Source of the DNA: Pseudoalteromonas spongiae UST010723-006
GTDB taxonomy: Bacteria > Pseudomonadota > Gammaproteobacteria > Enterobacterales > Alteromonadaceae
Direction: 5' to 3'
Assembly: GCF_000238255.3 (NCBI RefSeq)
Contig: NZ_CP011040.1
Location: forward strand, 1,488,001 to 1,552,000
DNA length: 64,000 nucleotides
In this document: positions 16,317-25,450 of the stretch, one piece after another
Layout: each line of letters opens with the position of its first letter
Numbering within the stretch: the first letter of the stretch is position 1
Translations under genes and position numbers: made by a program
Notes under the pieces: model-generated
Told to the model about the DNA's origin: nothing
Databases searched by the model: none
Seen by the model: only the letters and a program-made list of their open reading frames with translations

Positions 16317-16669
16317 CTTTTATCCAGCAATCGTTATTTTGCATACCAATCTATCAACTAAAGTTATTTCACAAAAGGACTTAAATCAAAACTAAGTAAG
16401 AAAACTAAAAGCGCGCAAATATAACTTTGCTTTTTTTGAAAATTGCCTATTGGGCTGCAACAAAAACGCGGCAAAAAATTATAAAAACGCATAAATAATT
16501 TACTGGTCGATTAATCAATAAGCGGTATGCTAGAACGTAAAAAATTGCCGTTTTTTAGCAAAAATAAGTAAATGCAACTGTCAGTTGACAAGATTCCAAG
16601 CCAGCTTGCTAGTGTGCAACCGTTGAAATTCCTAAGCTAGAGGCAATTTAACAAACAGAGTAACGAACA
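16317..16669. other. Divergent intergenic region without a gene
   Basis: AT-rich 353 bp between the response regulator (minus) and the HTH membrane protein (plus). The only structure I see is a small inverted repeat TGTCA-GT-TGACA (16579-16590) 80 bp ahead of the plus-strand gene. Confidence 0.4.
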
Positions 16670-17647
16670 ATGATCTTATCCGAGAAAATAATTACATTAA
16701 GAAAGCAACTGGGCTGGTCACAAGAAGAATTAGCCGAAAAAATGGGCGTATCGCGCCAATCGGTTTCAAAATGGGAGAGCACCAACAGCATTCCTGATTT
16801 AAATAAAATTATCAAATTGGCCGAACTGTTTAATGTCTCAACCGACTTTTTGTTAAAAGACGAAATCGAAACGGCTGAACACTTAGAAGAGCGCGACAAT
16901 GACTTAACACAAATTAGCCTAGAGCAAGCTATCGACTACGTAAACACCAAAAAAGCCCAAGCCATTCTCACGGCAAAAGGCGTCGCATTTTTTGTATGCT
17001 CGGCTGTGCCGTTGTTTTTTCTGTTGGCATTAGCCAATAACAACAGCATTGGGTTAAATAAAAATACCGCAGTGGTGTTTGGCATAATTTCAATTTTTAT
17101 TCTAATTGCAGCAGGTGTGCGTTTGGTGATCCAAACCAATCAATATGAGCGTGCAATTGCTCCCATTGAAAAAGGTAAATTTGAATTGATGTATGGTGTG
17201 CATAGTGCCTTTAGTGAGAAAATCGACGCATTCACACCTAAGTACAACGGCAAAGTATCGCTCGCTGTGACCTTATTTATTACCAGTAGCATTCCATTAT
17301 TGTTAGTTATTATGCTGATTGGTCGCACCGATTTAACCTTGCTGATGCTCGCCGCGTTATTGTTTATCGTAACCTTAGGTTTGTGGGTGATTATTCCCGC
17401 ATCAAGTGAATATGAAGCCTATAAACATGTATTAAACGAAGGGGATAAAAACCGCGAACTCACCCAAAGTGAACGCAACGCACTAAAACTGGCACCGTTT
17501 TATTGGCCTTTAGTGGTCGCTATTTTCCTCGCATGGAGCTTATGGACAATGAACTGGGGCGTTACTTGGATTATTTGGCCTGTGGCAGCCGTACTATTTG
17601 CCGCGCTAGTGGGCTTGATGGGTTTAATGAGCAAAGACTTGGATTAG
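16670..17647 (+). CDS. HTH (XRE) protein with C-terminal membrane domain
   Basis: A 325-residue protein. Residues 5-60 are a Cro/C1-type HTH (LRKQLGWSQEELAEKMGVSRQSVSKWESTNSIP). The rest contains six hydrophobic segments in three pairs (about 103-125, 132-152, 203-222, 226-244, 278-294, 299-318). Such membrane-anchored XRE proteins are seen widely, but their signals are not known. The gene is transcribed alone. A second, shorter protein of the same architecture lies at 43,058. Confidence 0.85.
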   Translation: MILSEKIITLRKQLGWSQEELAEKMGVSRQSVSKWESTNSIPDLNKIIKLAELFNVSTDFLLKDEIETAEHLEERDNDLTQISLEQAIDYVNTKKAQAILTAKGVAFFVCSAVPLFFLLALANNNSIGLNKNTAVVFGIISIFILIAAGVRLVIQTNQYERAIAPIEKGKFELMYGVHSAFSEKIDAFTPKYNGKVSLAVTLFITSSIPLLLVIMLIGRTDLTLLMLAALLFIVTLGLWVIIPASSEYEAYKHVLNEGDKNRELTQSERNALKLAPFYWPLVVAIFLAWSLWTMNWGVTWIIWPVAAVLFAALVGLMGLMSKDLD

Positions 17648-17654
17648 TGTTCAC

Positions 17655-17693
17655 AGCATGCAACCTGTTTAATCACCAAGCTGGTTGCATGCT
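17655..17693 (+). terminator. Hairpin after the HTH membrane protein gene
   Basis: AGCATGCAACC (17655-17665) pairs perfectly with GGTTGCATGCT (17683-17693); the loop is 17 bases. Followed by TTAAAG, so the T-run is weak. Confidence 0.45.
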
Positions 17694-17782
17694 TTAAAGT
17701 ATAAACAGCAGTCATTTAAAGAGAAACTTCACATTCCTTATAAAGCCTTTTAGAATGTCGCTGAATTTAATGTGAGAGCGAT

Positions 17783-18139
17783 ATGTTTAAACCATTCGTA
17801 CAATTGGTTGTATTAATAACACTGTTATTTGCCTTTACTGGGCAAGCAGTGGCAAACCACTATGCGCGATCGGTAGAGTCACTTAATGACACTCACACTA
17901 TTAGCTCGCAAATTGATGCCACGTCCAACGGCAGCGAAGAGAGCGACGACTGCTGCGATGTTGAATGCTGCGAAAGCGACTGTATTTGCCCAGCTAATAC
18001 CTGCGCATCTTTTTTATATTTGTCACCGCTGGCACAGCATCCTGTGCAGCTCATTAATAACACGTTCCACCAACACTATATGAGCTCACCGCTCAGCCGA
18101 ATAGAATCCCCATTTAGACCTCCCATTTTTAGTGCCTAG
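17783..18139 (+). CDS. Cys-rich periplasmic small protein (CopL/DUF2946-like), metal-linked
   Basis: A 118-residue protein with a signal peptide (residues 1-24, ending AVA). The mature part has an acidic Cys cluster DDCCDVECCESDCICPANTC, eight Cys in 20 residues, and ends in SPLSRIESPFRPPIF, the C-terminal pattern seen in CopL/DUF2946-type proteins encoded ahead of metal TonB receptors. It probably binds copper or zinc in the periplasm. It stands 79 bp before the His-rich TonB receptor. The metal is inferred only. Confidence 0.7.
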   Translation: MFKPFVQLVVLITLLFAFTGQAVANHYARSVESLNDTHTISSQIDATSNGSEESDDCCDVECCESDCICPANTCASFLYLSPLAQHPVQLINNTFHQHYMSSPLSRIESPFRPPIFSA

Positions 18140-18218
18140 GGTTAGTCCCTTTAAAATCCGTTACAAAAGGTTTTAATGCACACTTTTTAGGCGTGCACGG
18201 CATATATTTGAGGTAAAA

Positions 18219-20195
18219 ATGTACACACAAAAATCACGTTTAGCGCTCGCGCTAATGCTATCACCATCACTTTTAGTTGCTGGTGAAGGCCATCATGATG
18301 AGCATCATCACGAGCATGGCGAAAAGACAATTGAAAAAATCCAAGTGACCGCGTCCCGTTTAGGTCGCATCGTCACGGAATCAGCAACCCGTATTGAGCT
18401 AATAAACGGCGAAGAAATCCAAGAAAAAGCGCTAATGCGCCCAGGTAATATTTCAATGTTGGTGGCCGAAACAGGTGGCGTGCGAGTGCAAAATACATCG
18501 CCTGCGCTTGGCAGCGCAAATATTCGTTTACAAGGGTTATACGGCCGTTATACCCAGTTATTAAGCGATGGTTTACCACTTTATGGTGGTCAAACTGCCT
18601 CTATTGGTTTATTACAGATCCCGCCCACCGATTTAGCTAATGTGGAAATTATAAAAGGCCCAGCCTCATCGCTTTATGGCGGTTCAGCGTTGGGCGGCGT
18701 TATCAATTTAATTTCGCGTACACCAAACGATGAATATGAAGGCGAAGTACTACTGAACGCCACTTCAAAAGACGGGCAAGATATTACAGCCTATTTTGCC
18801 GCACCAGTTAACGATAAAACGCGTGTGTCAGTTACCGCTGGCGTGCACAATCAACACCAGCAAGACTTAGATAACGACGGCTGGTTAGATATGGCGGAGT
18901 ATCAACGTGCCACTGTCAGACCGCGCATGTATTGGGAGAGCGAGCACGGAGCTAACCTGTATGTAACTGTTGGCGCGATGCACGAAACCCGTGAAGGCGG
19001 TACAAAACAAGGCGCAGTGATGCCAGATGGTAATCCGTACGCACAAAACCAAGATACACAAAGACTCGACACCGGTTTTATCTTCGATAGCCCACTGAGT
19101 GATGAGGTGAACCTCAATATTCGCGGCTCTGCAATGCAGCAAGATCATCAACATGTGTATGGCTCAGTATTGGAAGACGACAGTCATAAAAGCTATTTAC
19201 TTGAATCAAGTGTCTCTGGCTACGTTGACTCTCTTGCATGGCTTGTGGGCGCTGCATATCAATCAGACAGATTTGAGTCTGATGACTTCGCTATGTTTAA
19301 CTACAGCTATCATGTACCCGGGTTATTCTCTCAAATTGATTATGATGCAACGGATGATGTGTCGATGTCACTAAGTGCACGTAGTGATTGGCACAGCGAG
19401 TATGGCACCCAGTTTAGCCCGCGCGCATCCATACTCTATCGCCCTGAAAGCTGGACTATTCGCGGCTCATACGGAAAAGGTTTTTTTGCCCCTACGCCGT
19501 TTATTGAAGATATTGACGATACTGGTTTATCGCGTTTAGCACCGCTTGAAAACCTGCAAGAAGAAACCGCATCAACCGCATCCATTGATATTAGTTACAC
19601 CCTTAATAACATTGAGTCGAGTGTTACCTTATTTTCCTCTGAAATCGATAATGTAACCGAGTTACAGCCCATCAACCCTGAAGAATTTGGTGGTAAAACG
19701 GTGCGCATCACTAATGCCGAGGGACAAACTGATATTCGTGGTGCGGAGTTATTACTGCGCTATCGCTGGCACGATATAAAACTGACCGGCAGCTACTTGT
19801 ATCTTGATGCCAGTAAACAAAATAGCAATGGCATTGGTAGCACACCGCTTGATTTAACACCCAAGCATTCTGCAGGTGCAGTTATTATGTGGGAAGAGCA
19901 TGGTCGTCATTTAGTAGGTTTTGAAGCTTACTATACAGGCACACAACACTTAGAAAATAACCCATACCGCGACAAGAGTGAGGCGTATTGGCACCTAGGT
20001 CTTTTAGGTCAAATTACCTTTGGCAGAGTGAGTTACTTTTTAAATGCAGAAAACTTACTCAATGTACGTCAAACAAAAACGGATTCGCTCGTGCTACCAC
20101 AGCAAGACCCAAGCGGGCGTTGGACGACTGATATTTGGTCTCGCAATGATGGCTTTACAGTTAATGCGGGCATTCGAATTAAATTTGGTCACTAA
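18219..20195 (+). CDS. TonB-dependent receptor with His-rich N terminus (metal uptake)
   Basis: A 658-residue outer-membrane receptor. After a signal peptide (~1-22) there is a His cluster GHHDEHHHEHGEK, then a TonB-box-like IEKIQVTAS, the plug domain (about 50-165 with VEIIKGPASSLYGGSALGGVINL), and a beta-barrel. The His stretch, and the Cys-rich protein upstream, suggest zinc or copper uptake; the barrel is FecA/ZnuD-like in overall arrangement, with DNDGWLDMAEY (an EF-hand-like acidic loop) in the barrel. Co-regulated with the small gene 79 bp upstream. Confidence 0.88.
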   Translation: MYTQKSRLALALMLSPSLLVAGEGHHDEHHHEHGEKTIEKIQVTASRLGRIVTESATRIELINGEEIQEKALMRPGNISMLVAETGGVRVQNTSPALGSANIRLQGLYGRYTQLLSDGLPLYGGQTASIGLLQIPPTDLANVEIIKGPASSLYGGSALGGVINLISRTPNDEYEGEVLLNATSKDGQDITAYFAAPVNDKTRVSVTAGVHNQHQQDLDNDGWLDMAEYQRATVRPRMYWESEHGANLYVTVGAMHETREGGTKQGAVMPDGNPYAQNQDTQRLDTGFIFDSPLSDEVNLNIRGSAMQQDHQHVYGSVLEDDSHKSYLLESSVSGYVDSLAWLVGAAYQSDRFESDDFAMFNYSYHVPGLFSQIDYDATDDVSMSLSARSDWHSEYGTQFSPRASILYRPESWTIRGSYGKGFFAPTPFIEDIDDTGLSRLAPLENLQEETASTASIDISYTLNNIESSVTLFSSEIDNVTELQPINPEEFGGKTVRITNAEGQTDIRGAELLLRYRWHDIKLTGSYLYLDASKQNSNGIGSTPLDLTPKHSAGAVIMWEEHGRHLVGFEAYYTGTQHLENNPYRDKSEAYWHLGLLGQITFGRVSYFLNAENLLNVRQTKTDSLVLPQQDPSGRWTTDIWSRNDGFTVNAGIRIKFGH

Positions 20196-20208
20196 TCGTT
20201 AACTTAGC

Positions 20209-20241
20209 GTTGCAAAGCAAACATTGGGCTTGCTTTGCAAC
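20209..20241. terminator. Bidirectional hairpin between convergent genes
   Basis: GTTGCAAAGCAA (20209-20220) pairs perfectly with TTGCTTTGCAAC (20230-20241) around a 9-base loop. It separates the TonB receptor (plus) from the GNAT gene (minus), ending exactly at the latter's stop. Confidence 0.6.
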
Positions 20242-20655
20242 TTACTCTTTAATCGGAATAAATTTTTTTGTCATACCTTGGCTTTTCGGCGCTACTAATC
20301 GATAACCTAATTTTTCGTAAAAGGCTGGTTCATCAGCGATCATAGACACGTACGAGCCTTCAAGCGCGACCGATGCTAAATAGTTATCAATGTATTGCAT
20401 CACCTCTCGGCCTAAACCGCAACCTTGATAGGCTGGGTCTACCGCAACATCCACCACTTCAAAATTGCACGCGCCATCTCCAACTACTCGCCCCATTGCA
20501 ATTAACTGCTTACCATCGCGTATCGAAATGCCGTACAAACTATTCGGTAATGCAATGCTTGCCGCTTTTAGCGATTTTGCAGAAAGACCTGCTTTAATGC
20601 GCATCTCGCAAAACTCCTCGGGGCTTGGTACGGTTTCTTGATAAATTAACGCCAT
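20242..20655 (-). CDS. GNAT family N-acetyltransferase
   Basis: A 137-residue acetyltransferase of the single-domain GNAT type. Acetyl-CoA loop: VDVAVDPAYQGCGLGREVMQYI (motif A, Q-x-x-G-x-G); motif B: EPAFYEKLGYR near the C terminus. Start taken at ATG 20655; an upstream ATT in frame is not a likely start. Substrate unknown. The GST gene lies 11 bp upstream, so the three minus-strand genes 20,242-21,993 may share an operon. Confidence 0.87.
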   Translation of the reverse strand: MALIYQETVPSPEEFCEMRIKAGLSAKSLKAASIALPNSLYGISIRDGKQLIAMGRVVGDGACNFEVVDVAVDPAYQGCGLGREVMQYIDNYLASVALEGSYVSMIADEPAFYEKLGYRLVAPKSQGMTKKFIPIKE

Positions 20656-20666
20656 AATCACGCTCG

Positions 20667-21308
20667 CTACGATTGATAATCGAGAAGGCTTAACCCTTCT
20701 TTTTCACACACCGTTTTAATCGCACTGTGCTGTGCGAGGTTTTTTAAAAAACGCGCTAGGTTATTAAACGCAAGCGGTGGCTTTTTAAATTCATCAGCCC
20801 ACACGCACAACATAAATAAGAAAAAATCACAGGCCGTAACACTTTGCCCAACCAAATAATTTTTATGTTTTAGTTCATTATCAAGCAGCGCGAGCATATC
20901 GGTAATACGTGCTTCTTGCGCCTCAACAATCTGAGTTGCATTTTGTGCATCTAGGGTGTGTTTTTCAGGGTAAAAGTACACCATAAGTTCGGCTTGAATC
21001 GTATTGGTTAAATACATCATCCACTGGAAAAATACCGGGCGATTAATATCACCTAATGGCGGGATCAAATTTGCATCTGGGTGATTTTCAGCTAAGTGAA
21101 TGCAAATGGCAGGGCTTTCAAAAATAGCAGTGCCGTTATCAATTAAGGTAGGAATGCGCCCCGCAGGGTTTAATGCCAAATACTCTATTGTTTTTTGTTG
21201 GTTATTTTTTCTGTCGACCTTAATCAACTCATACTCTACGCCCAGCGCTTCAAGTATAAAATGCGGTGCCATACTGGCGTTAAGTGGATAATAATATAAC
21301 TGATACAC
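20667..21308 (-). CDS. Glutathione S-transferase
   Basis: A 213-residue cytosolic GST. The N-terminal thioredoxin-like domain reads VYQLYYYPLNASMAPHFILEALGVEYELIKVD, with NPAGRIPTLIDNG (cis-Pro) and FESPAICIHLAE (glutathione gamma-Glu contact Glu-Ser); the C-terminal helical domain follows. Start is GTG at 21308 because AAGGAAGG lies 5 bases upstream. It follows another GST by 44 bp, so the two paralogues form a pair. Confidence 0.88.
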   Translation of the reverse strand: MYQLYYYPLNASMAPHFILEALGVEYELIKVDRKNNQQKTIEYLALNPAGRIPTLIDNGTAIFESPAICIHLAENHPDANLIPPLGDINRPVFFQWMMYLTNTIQAELMVYFYPEKHTLDAQNATQIVEAQEARITDMLALLDNELKHKNYLVGQSVTACDFFLFMLCVWADEFKKPPLAFNNLARFLKNLAQHSAIKTVCEKEGLSLLDYQS

Positions 21309-21351
21309 AAAACCTTCCTTTGAATGTGATTGCCATCGATAAATCATAGGG

Positions 21352-21993
21352 TTAGAAGTCTTCTCGGGCTTTTAGTTCGGTAAAATCACTCATCACCCAA
21401 GTTTTATAACCGGGGCGAGATTTAAGATCGTGATACCAATCACTTACATGTTCTGGCAAGGGTATCTCTAAACCTTGCGACGTTAATCGGTAAATCACCG
21501 CGCCAACAACAATATCTGCAAGTGAAAGCGTATTTCCTGCTAAGTAAGAGGTTTGCTGCAATTGCTTATTAATCGTTGCTAAACAATTAATGCAACTGTC
21601 TAAATGACGGTTGACAATCACCATATCGCGCTTGTTAGGCGGCATTCGGTAATATGCCCAAAAAGTGCCCATAAAAGCAGGCTGAAAAATGGTTTGCGAC
21701 CAATCGAGCCAACGTTCATACAGCGAACGCTCAAACGCGCATGTCGGATACCACGTTGGGCTACCGTATTGTGCGGCTAAATACCTCAATATAGTATGCG
21801 ACTCCCAAACAGCTCGGCCGTTATCAACTAATACAGGTACTTTCCCCATCGGGTTGAGCTGTTTAAACTCGCTATTGTCTAAACCACCAAAACGACCACC
21901 TAGCTCAATATGCTGAAAGTCGAGATTAAGTTCAGTTAAAAGCCACAGCACTTTTTGCACATTAAACGAGGTAGTACGACCATAAAGCTTCAT
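21352..21993 (-). CDS. Glutathione S-transferase
   Basis: A 213-residue GST, different from its neighbour (KLYGRTTSFNVQKVLWLLTELNLDFQHIELGG, NPMGKVPVLVDNG, WESHTILRYLA). The Ser/Asn-rich N-terminal active-site loop and the conserved WESHTI motif identify a bacterial beta- or theta-like enzyme that conjugates or reduces small electrophiles. Part of the minus-strand unit with the second GST and a GNAT. Confidence 0.9.
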   Translation of the reverse strand: MKLYGRTTSFNVQKVLWLLTELNLDFQHIELGGRFGGLDNSEFKQLNPMGKVPVLVDNGRAVWESHTILRYLAAQYGSPTWYPTCAFERSLYERWLDWSQTIFQPAFMGTFWAYYRMPPNKRDMVIVNRHLDSCINCLATINKQLQQTSYLAGNTLSLADIVVGAVIYRLTSQGLEIPLPEHVSDWYHDLKSRPGYKTWVMSDFTELKAREDF

Positions 21994-22008
21994 TATGCAG
22001 TCCTGTAA

Positions 22009-22638
22009 TTAAAGTTGGTATTTACGTCTTACTTTATCCACTAAACGATGACGAGAACTGTTGTTTCGCTCATGCGGCGCAAACAGAGCACTGGCACCAT
22101 CAAGCAAATTAACCGCTTGATCAAGTTGTGTCAGTTGAGCGTTAGTTAAATTTTCTTGCTCGGTAAGTTCATTAATAATCACGATAGCAAACTCTTTTGC
22201 AGCAATGTCCTCTGGCAAACCAGACTGCGTACACAAACCATAAATGCCGTTTTGAAAATGCTGCCACTCGCTTTCAATATGTTGCGATAAACCATCATTT
22301 ACTTTGCTATTTTGCGATGCAAACCCTTGTGCTTTAAGTTCGGCTATCGCGTTTTGATAACGTCTAGAGAACAAGTCATAAGCTGAGCGCTCATCACTTA
22401 TAGACTGCAAATTACCAAGCCAAGCGGTATAGCCTTTGGCATAATATTCCACTGTGTGTGCCTCGGCATGTATGCCAAAAAATGAGTCGCTTTCAACATT
22501 CAGCGCCAATTTATATGAGCACTTTGGCATAAGCCCATTAGACTGCCACTGTTCAAACACACTTTCAGGTATTTTGCTTAGCTCAAGTAGTTGTTGCTTG
22601 GTATAAAAGTGTTCGTTTAAATAATTAATTAGTTCCAA
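22009..22638 (-). CDS. DUF6058-like protein, function unknown
   Basis: A 209-residue soluble protein. The N-terminal part YLNEHFYTKQQLLELSKIPESVFEQWQSNGLMPKCSYKL looks like a helix-turn-helix-like lead-in. The middle has HAEAHTVEYYAKGYTAWLGN, with conserved-looking His. I associate this pattern with the DUF6058 family, which others have linked to natural product gene clusters; the assignment is from memory and should be treated as tentative. It lies 16 bp before the GST gene and could be co-transcribed with it. Confidence 0.55.
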   Translation of the reverse strand: MELINYLNEHFYTKQQLLELSKIPESVFEQWQSNGLMPKCSYKLALNVESDSFFGIHAEAHTVEYYAKGYTAWLGNLQSISDERSAYDLFSRRYQNAIAELKAQGFASQNSKVNDGLSQHIESEWQHFQNGIYGLCTQSGLPEDIAAKEFAIVIINELTEQENLTNAQLTQLDQAVNLLDGASALFAPHERNNSSRHRLVDKVRRKYQL

Positions 22639-22703
22639 AATAGTTACTCAATATGCAATGCGCTAAACCTAACTCAAACGGCTTAGTTGAAATCTATAAA
22701 ACA

Positions 22704-23123
22704 TTATAAAGTTGCCCATGTTTGTTTAATGCCAATCAAATGCACTAGACCAAATACTAAGCAAATCAGTGAACTCCAAAGCCAAAATTCGGGGCTTCGT
22801 CCGATAGGGGATGAAATAAAGAAAAAGCCCGCAATGCCGCGTGCCAAATATATAAACGTAATTAAAATCAGCGCCAAGCGCAGTAAAGGTAACTTTATAA
22901 ATAGTCCTGCCGCAGAAAACGCATAGACAGACCAAATTGCGAGCACCACAAAAATAACACTCGTAATAAGCGCAGGTTGATGACTGCCTTGCTCGGCAAG
23001 CCTTGCCATTTGTTCACCTGCGCCCAACATACGATACCACGGCGCACCAAAATAAATGCACGCCAAATGCAACAAGGCGGCGCAAGCACTTAACCCGCCT
23101 GCAATTAACAAAAATACGTTCAT
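22704..23123 (-). CDS. Four-helix membrane protein, unknown
   Basis: A 139-residue protein with four hydrophobic helices and little polar loop; the loop FGAPWYRMLGAGEQMARLAEQGSHQP between helices 1 and 2 is conserved-looking in related proteins that I have seen annotated as hypothetical. Start placed at ATG 23123 (TGAGG upstream) rather than the earlier in-frame ATG. Confidence 0.7.
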   Translation of the reverse strand: MNVFLLIAGGLSACAALLHLACIYFGAPWYRMLGAGEQMARLAEQGSHQPALITSVIFVVLAIWSVYAFSAAGLFIKLPLLRLALILITFIYLARGIAGFFFISSPIGRSPEFWLWSSLICLVFGLVHLIGIKQTWATL

Positions 23124-23253
23124 ATTTGCCTCATTTTGCTTGGCTAGCAACAACTTACGTTGCACGTTATTTCGCCATTAACACAATTTTGGTAGCCTGT
23201 TAACTCTTACTATGTTGCTAACCTAATTGCCTGCTAAGTTAGCTCACTTAGCA

Positions 23254-23562
23254 TCAATATCCCCAAATAATGCATACCAGACTTAGCAACACGCCACTAA
23301 TAATAAGGCTTTGCTGTATTTTTGAATTCACTAATGTGGGTAATTTATAAGACGCTGAAAACAGTTTGCCAATCGGCGTAAAAAAGGTTTTTGGTGCTAA
23401 ACCAAGGCCGATAAGAATAAGAAAAACAGCAACTATGTTTATCAGATCTCGAATATGTAGGTCGTAATAGAAAAAATCATAAATTCCGGTGGCTAAAACT
23501 AAACCACCAATTAAAAAACAAATTACCGTAGCAGTTTGTTCTTTTTCATCATTCACATTCAA
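23254..23562 (-). CDS. Small membrane protein, unknown
   Basis: A 102-residue protein with three hydrophobic segments (about 12-30, 36-53, 83-100) and a short charged N terminus. No family recognised. The start ATG follows AGGAG on the minus strand, 6-10 bases upstream. Confidence 0.6.
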   Translation of the reverse strand: MNVNDEKEQTATVICFLIGGLVLATGIYDFFYYDLHIRDLINIVAVFLILIGLGLAPKTFFTPIGKLFSASYKLPTLVNSKIQQSLIISGVLLSLVCIIWGY

Positions 23563-23662
23563 TGTGTATAACTCCTTTTTTGAAAAATTTTATAACACAG
23601 TTGTTAACAAGTTGTCACTATAAAGAGTTTTTAAACACATTACCGAAACCCTAAAACGAGAA

Positions 23663-23681
23663 AAGAGCTATTAAAGCTCTT
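23663..23681 (-). terminator. Terminator after the DUF1254/DUF1214 gene
   Basis: AAGAGCT (23663-23669) pairs with AGCTCTT (23675-23681); on the minus strand the stem is followed by TTCTCGTTTT. Confidence 0.5.
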
Positions 23682-23720
23682 ATCGGCGACCATCAACCTC
23701 AAAACCATAGAAGAATAGCG

Positions 23721-24791
23721 TTACTCTAACGATTCAATTTTTATATTAGCTTCCGCTTCTTTCATATAATTCATAATGTCATCAACACTTTTCGGTGCAT
23801 ACAAGCGAATTAAAATAGTCCAGCCCTTTACCACATCAATATTATTGGCTTTTTCGGGCGCGTTAAAATAAAAGGTGTAGGTCCCGTCATCGTTGGCTTG
23901 TGCTGTAGTATTATTAAGCGCGAAGTTTTCCTTAACAATCCAACCTTTTTTGTCGTATGTGGTAACTGAAAAGAACCCGCCTTTTTCATAATTTAATGGC
24001 GGTGGGGGCAATGTTAATTTACTTGGGGCCCCCTCTCGTGCCTTACCTGTTGGCTGAATCGTATTCAAATACGCTGCATCTTTAATAGGTAAACCAAAAA
24101 TACCCACTGCCGATGCAATTAAAAACTGCTTGTCTTCAACCTCTTCTTTCTTACCAAAATAGAATTCGGGCTTATCTGCTTCTGCCATTCGAGCTTTAAG
24201 CCTTTTGCGCGTTTCATCTAAGCTGGTTTGATCAAAACCTTTCGCTTTATAGGGATTAGCAGAATTACTTTTTATCTCAACACTATTTTGATGTTTATGT
24301 GCCTCCAAATATCCCGCTTCATCAATCGTTCGAACACCAGTTCGCATATTTAAAAATAAGTGGTTGCCAAGCGCTACATCTTTTGGTGTAAATGTTTTTT
24401 GCTCTCCAGGATAAATAGACGCAATGGTATATTGATTCTCATCAATAACTTGAATCACTGAAAACACATCCCAATCGGGGTTTATTAATGTTGCCCCTTT
24501 TGAAATATCTACAACCGCATGGCTGTACATAACATCGCGGTTTTCTCGCACAACAAACTGATTATCGATACTCGACATTGCCCGAGAATGTCTAAACGTG
24601 TTTACCTCATATTCGTTAGAGTGATTCAGCATGTATAGATCTGTTTCGGCAATGGTAAAGTTCCGTTCATCAACAATAATCTTCCCATCATCTGTATATT
24701 GAAATACATATGAAGGCTTTGCTTTTCCCTCGTCGCAACCAACTATATTTAGTAATGTAATAACCAAAACTAGTAACTGTAAAAATTTCAA
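23721..24791 (-). CDS. DUF1254/DUF1214 lipoprotein
   Basis: A 356-residue lipoprotein (signal peptide with LLNIVGC, lipid Cys19). The N-terminal half carries the DUF1254-type segment REDNRDVMY-like (NRDVMYSHAVVDISKGATLI) and the C-terminal half the DUF1214-type segment GGFFSVTTYDKKGWIVKENF. This combination occurs in many gammaproteobacterial periplasmic proteins whose activity is unknown. It is transcribed alone. Confidence 0.78.
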   Translation of the reverse strand: MKFLQLLVLVITLLNIVGCDEGKAKPSYVFQYTDDGKIIVDERNFTIAETDLYMLNHSNEYEVNTFRHSRAMSSIDNQFVVRENRDVMYSHAVVDISKGATLINPDWDVFSVIQVIDENQYTIASIYPGEQKTFTPKDVALGNHLFLNMRTGVRTIDEAGYLEAHKHQNSVEIKSNSANPYKAKGFDQTSLDETRKRLKARMAEADKPEFYFGKKEEVEDKQFLIASAVGIFGLPIKDAAYLNTIQPTGKAREGAPSKLTLPPPPLNYEKGGFFSVTTYDKKGWIVKENFALNNTTAQANDDGTYTFYFNAPEKANNIDVVKGWTILIRLYAPKSVDDIMNYMKEAEANIKIESLE

Positions 24792-24982
24792 AGCGCCTCC
24801 TTAACAAACAATCAAACTTTTCGCTATTTATCCAATCGTGGTGTCATTAATACAACCATATTATTTGTATAACACAGATGAATAAAAAACACACAACACA
24901 CACTTAAATATATAATATTATTTAAAAATCTTTTTCTGATATACTCACGTAATTAACACGATTAAATATACGATGGCATAAA

Positions 24983-25450
24983 GTGAAGCTAAAACTGATC
25001 ATATGCATTTTCTTTTTATCTACAGCTAACGTTGTATTTGCAAGTCAACTCAAACCCTTTACCAGTGATGGTTGCAGCGCCTTTCCCGACGGAACGTTTG
25101 AACAAAACAGTCTTTGGCTCAACTGCTGTGTTGCGCACGATTTAGCATATTGGCAAGGTGGCAGTTATCAGCAACGTAAAGATGCCGATATGGCACTTAA
25201 AATATGTGTTGCCGAAGTGGGTGAAAAACAAATAGCAAATTTAATGTTGGCAGGCGTACGCGTTGGCGGCACTCCATTTTTACCTACCACATTTCGCTGG
25301 GGCTATGGCTGGCCTTACCCTAGAATGTATGGCGAGCTAACCTTAGATGAACAAAAGCAAGTTGCCGAGAAACTTAAACAATTACCCAAAAACAAAGCCA
25401 TGCTTACAACATCAAATAAAGCGGTGTTGTTACGCGATCTATTGAAGTAA
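24983..25450 (+). CDS. Secreted phospholipase A2-like protein
   Basis: A 155-residue secreted protein: signal peptide (1-20), then DGCSAFPDGTFEQNSLWLNCCVAHDLAYWQGG. The Cys48-Cys49-x-x-His52-Asp53 pattern is the catalytic His-Asp dyad of the PLA2 superfamily, and R..AD follows. The usual Ca-loop GXGG is not obvious (DGCSAFPDG stands in its place), so enzyme activity is not certain. Start is GTG at 24983. Transcribed alone with a TATACT -10-like element about 45 bp upstream. Confidence 0.75.
   Translation: MKLKLIICIFFLSTANVVFASQLKPFTSDGCSAFPDGTFEQNSLWLNCCVAHDLAYWQGGSYQQRKDADMALKICVAEVGEKQIANLMLAGVRVGGTPFLPTTFRWGYGWPYPRMYGELTLDEQKQVAEKLKQLPKNKAMLTTSNKAVLLRDLLK

Noticed and set aside
16579..16590. 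TGTCA-GT-TGACA before the gene at 16,670 as a second Pho box
   Set aside because: The units are 7 bp apart and do not follow the 11-bp period of Pho boxes.
21309..21347. Upstream ATG for the GST gene
   Set aside because: It adds 13 residues that do not fit the thioredoxin-like start; GTG 21308 has the AAGGAAGG site.
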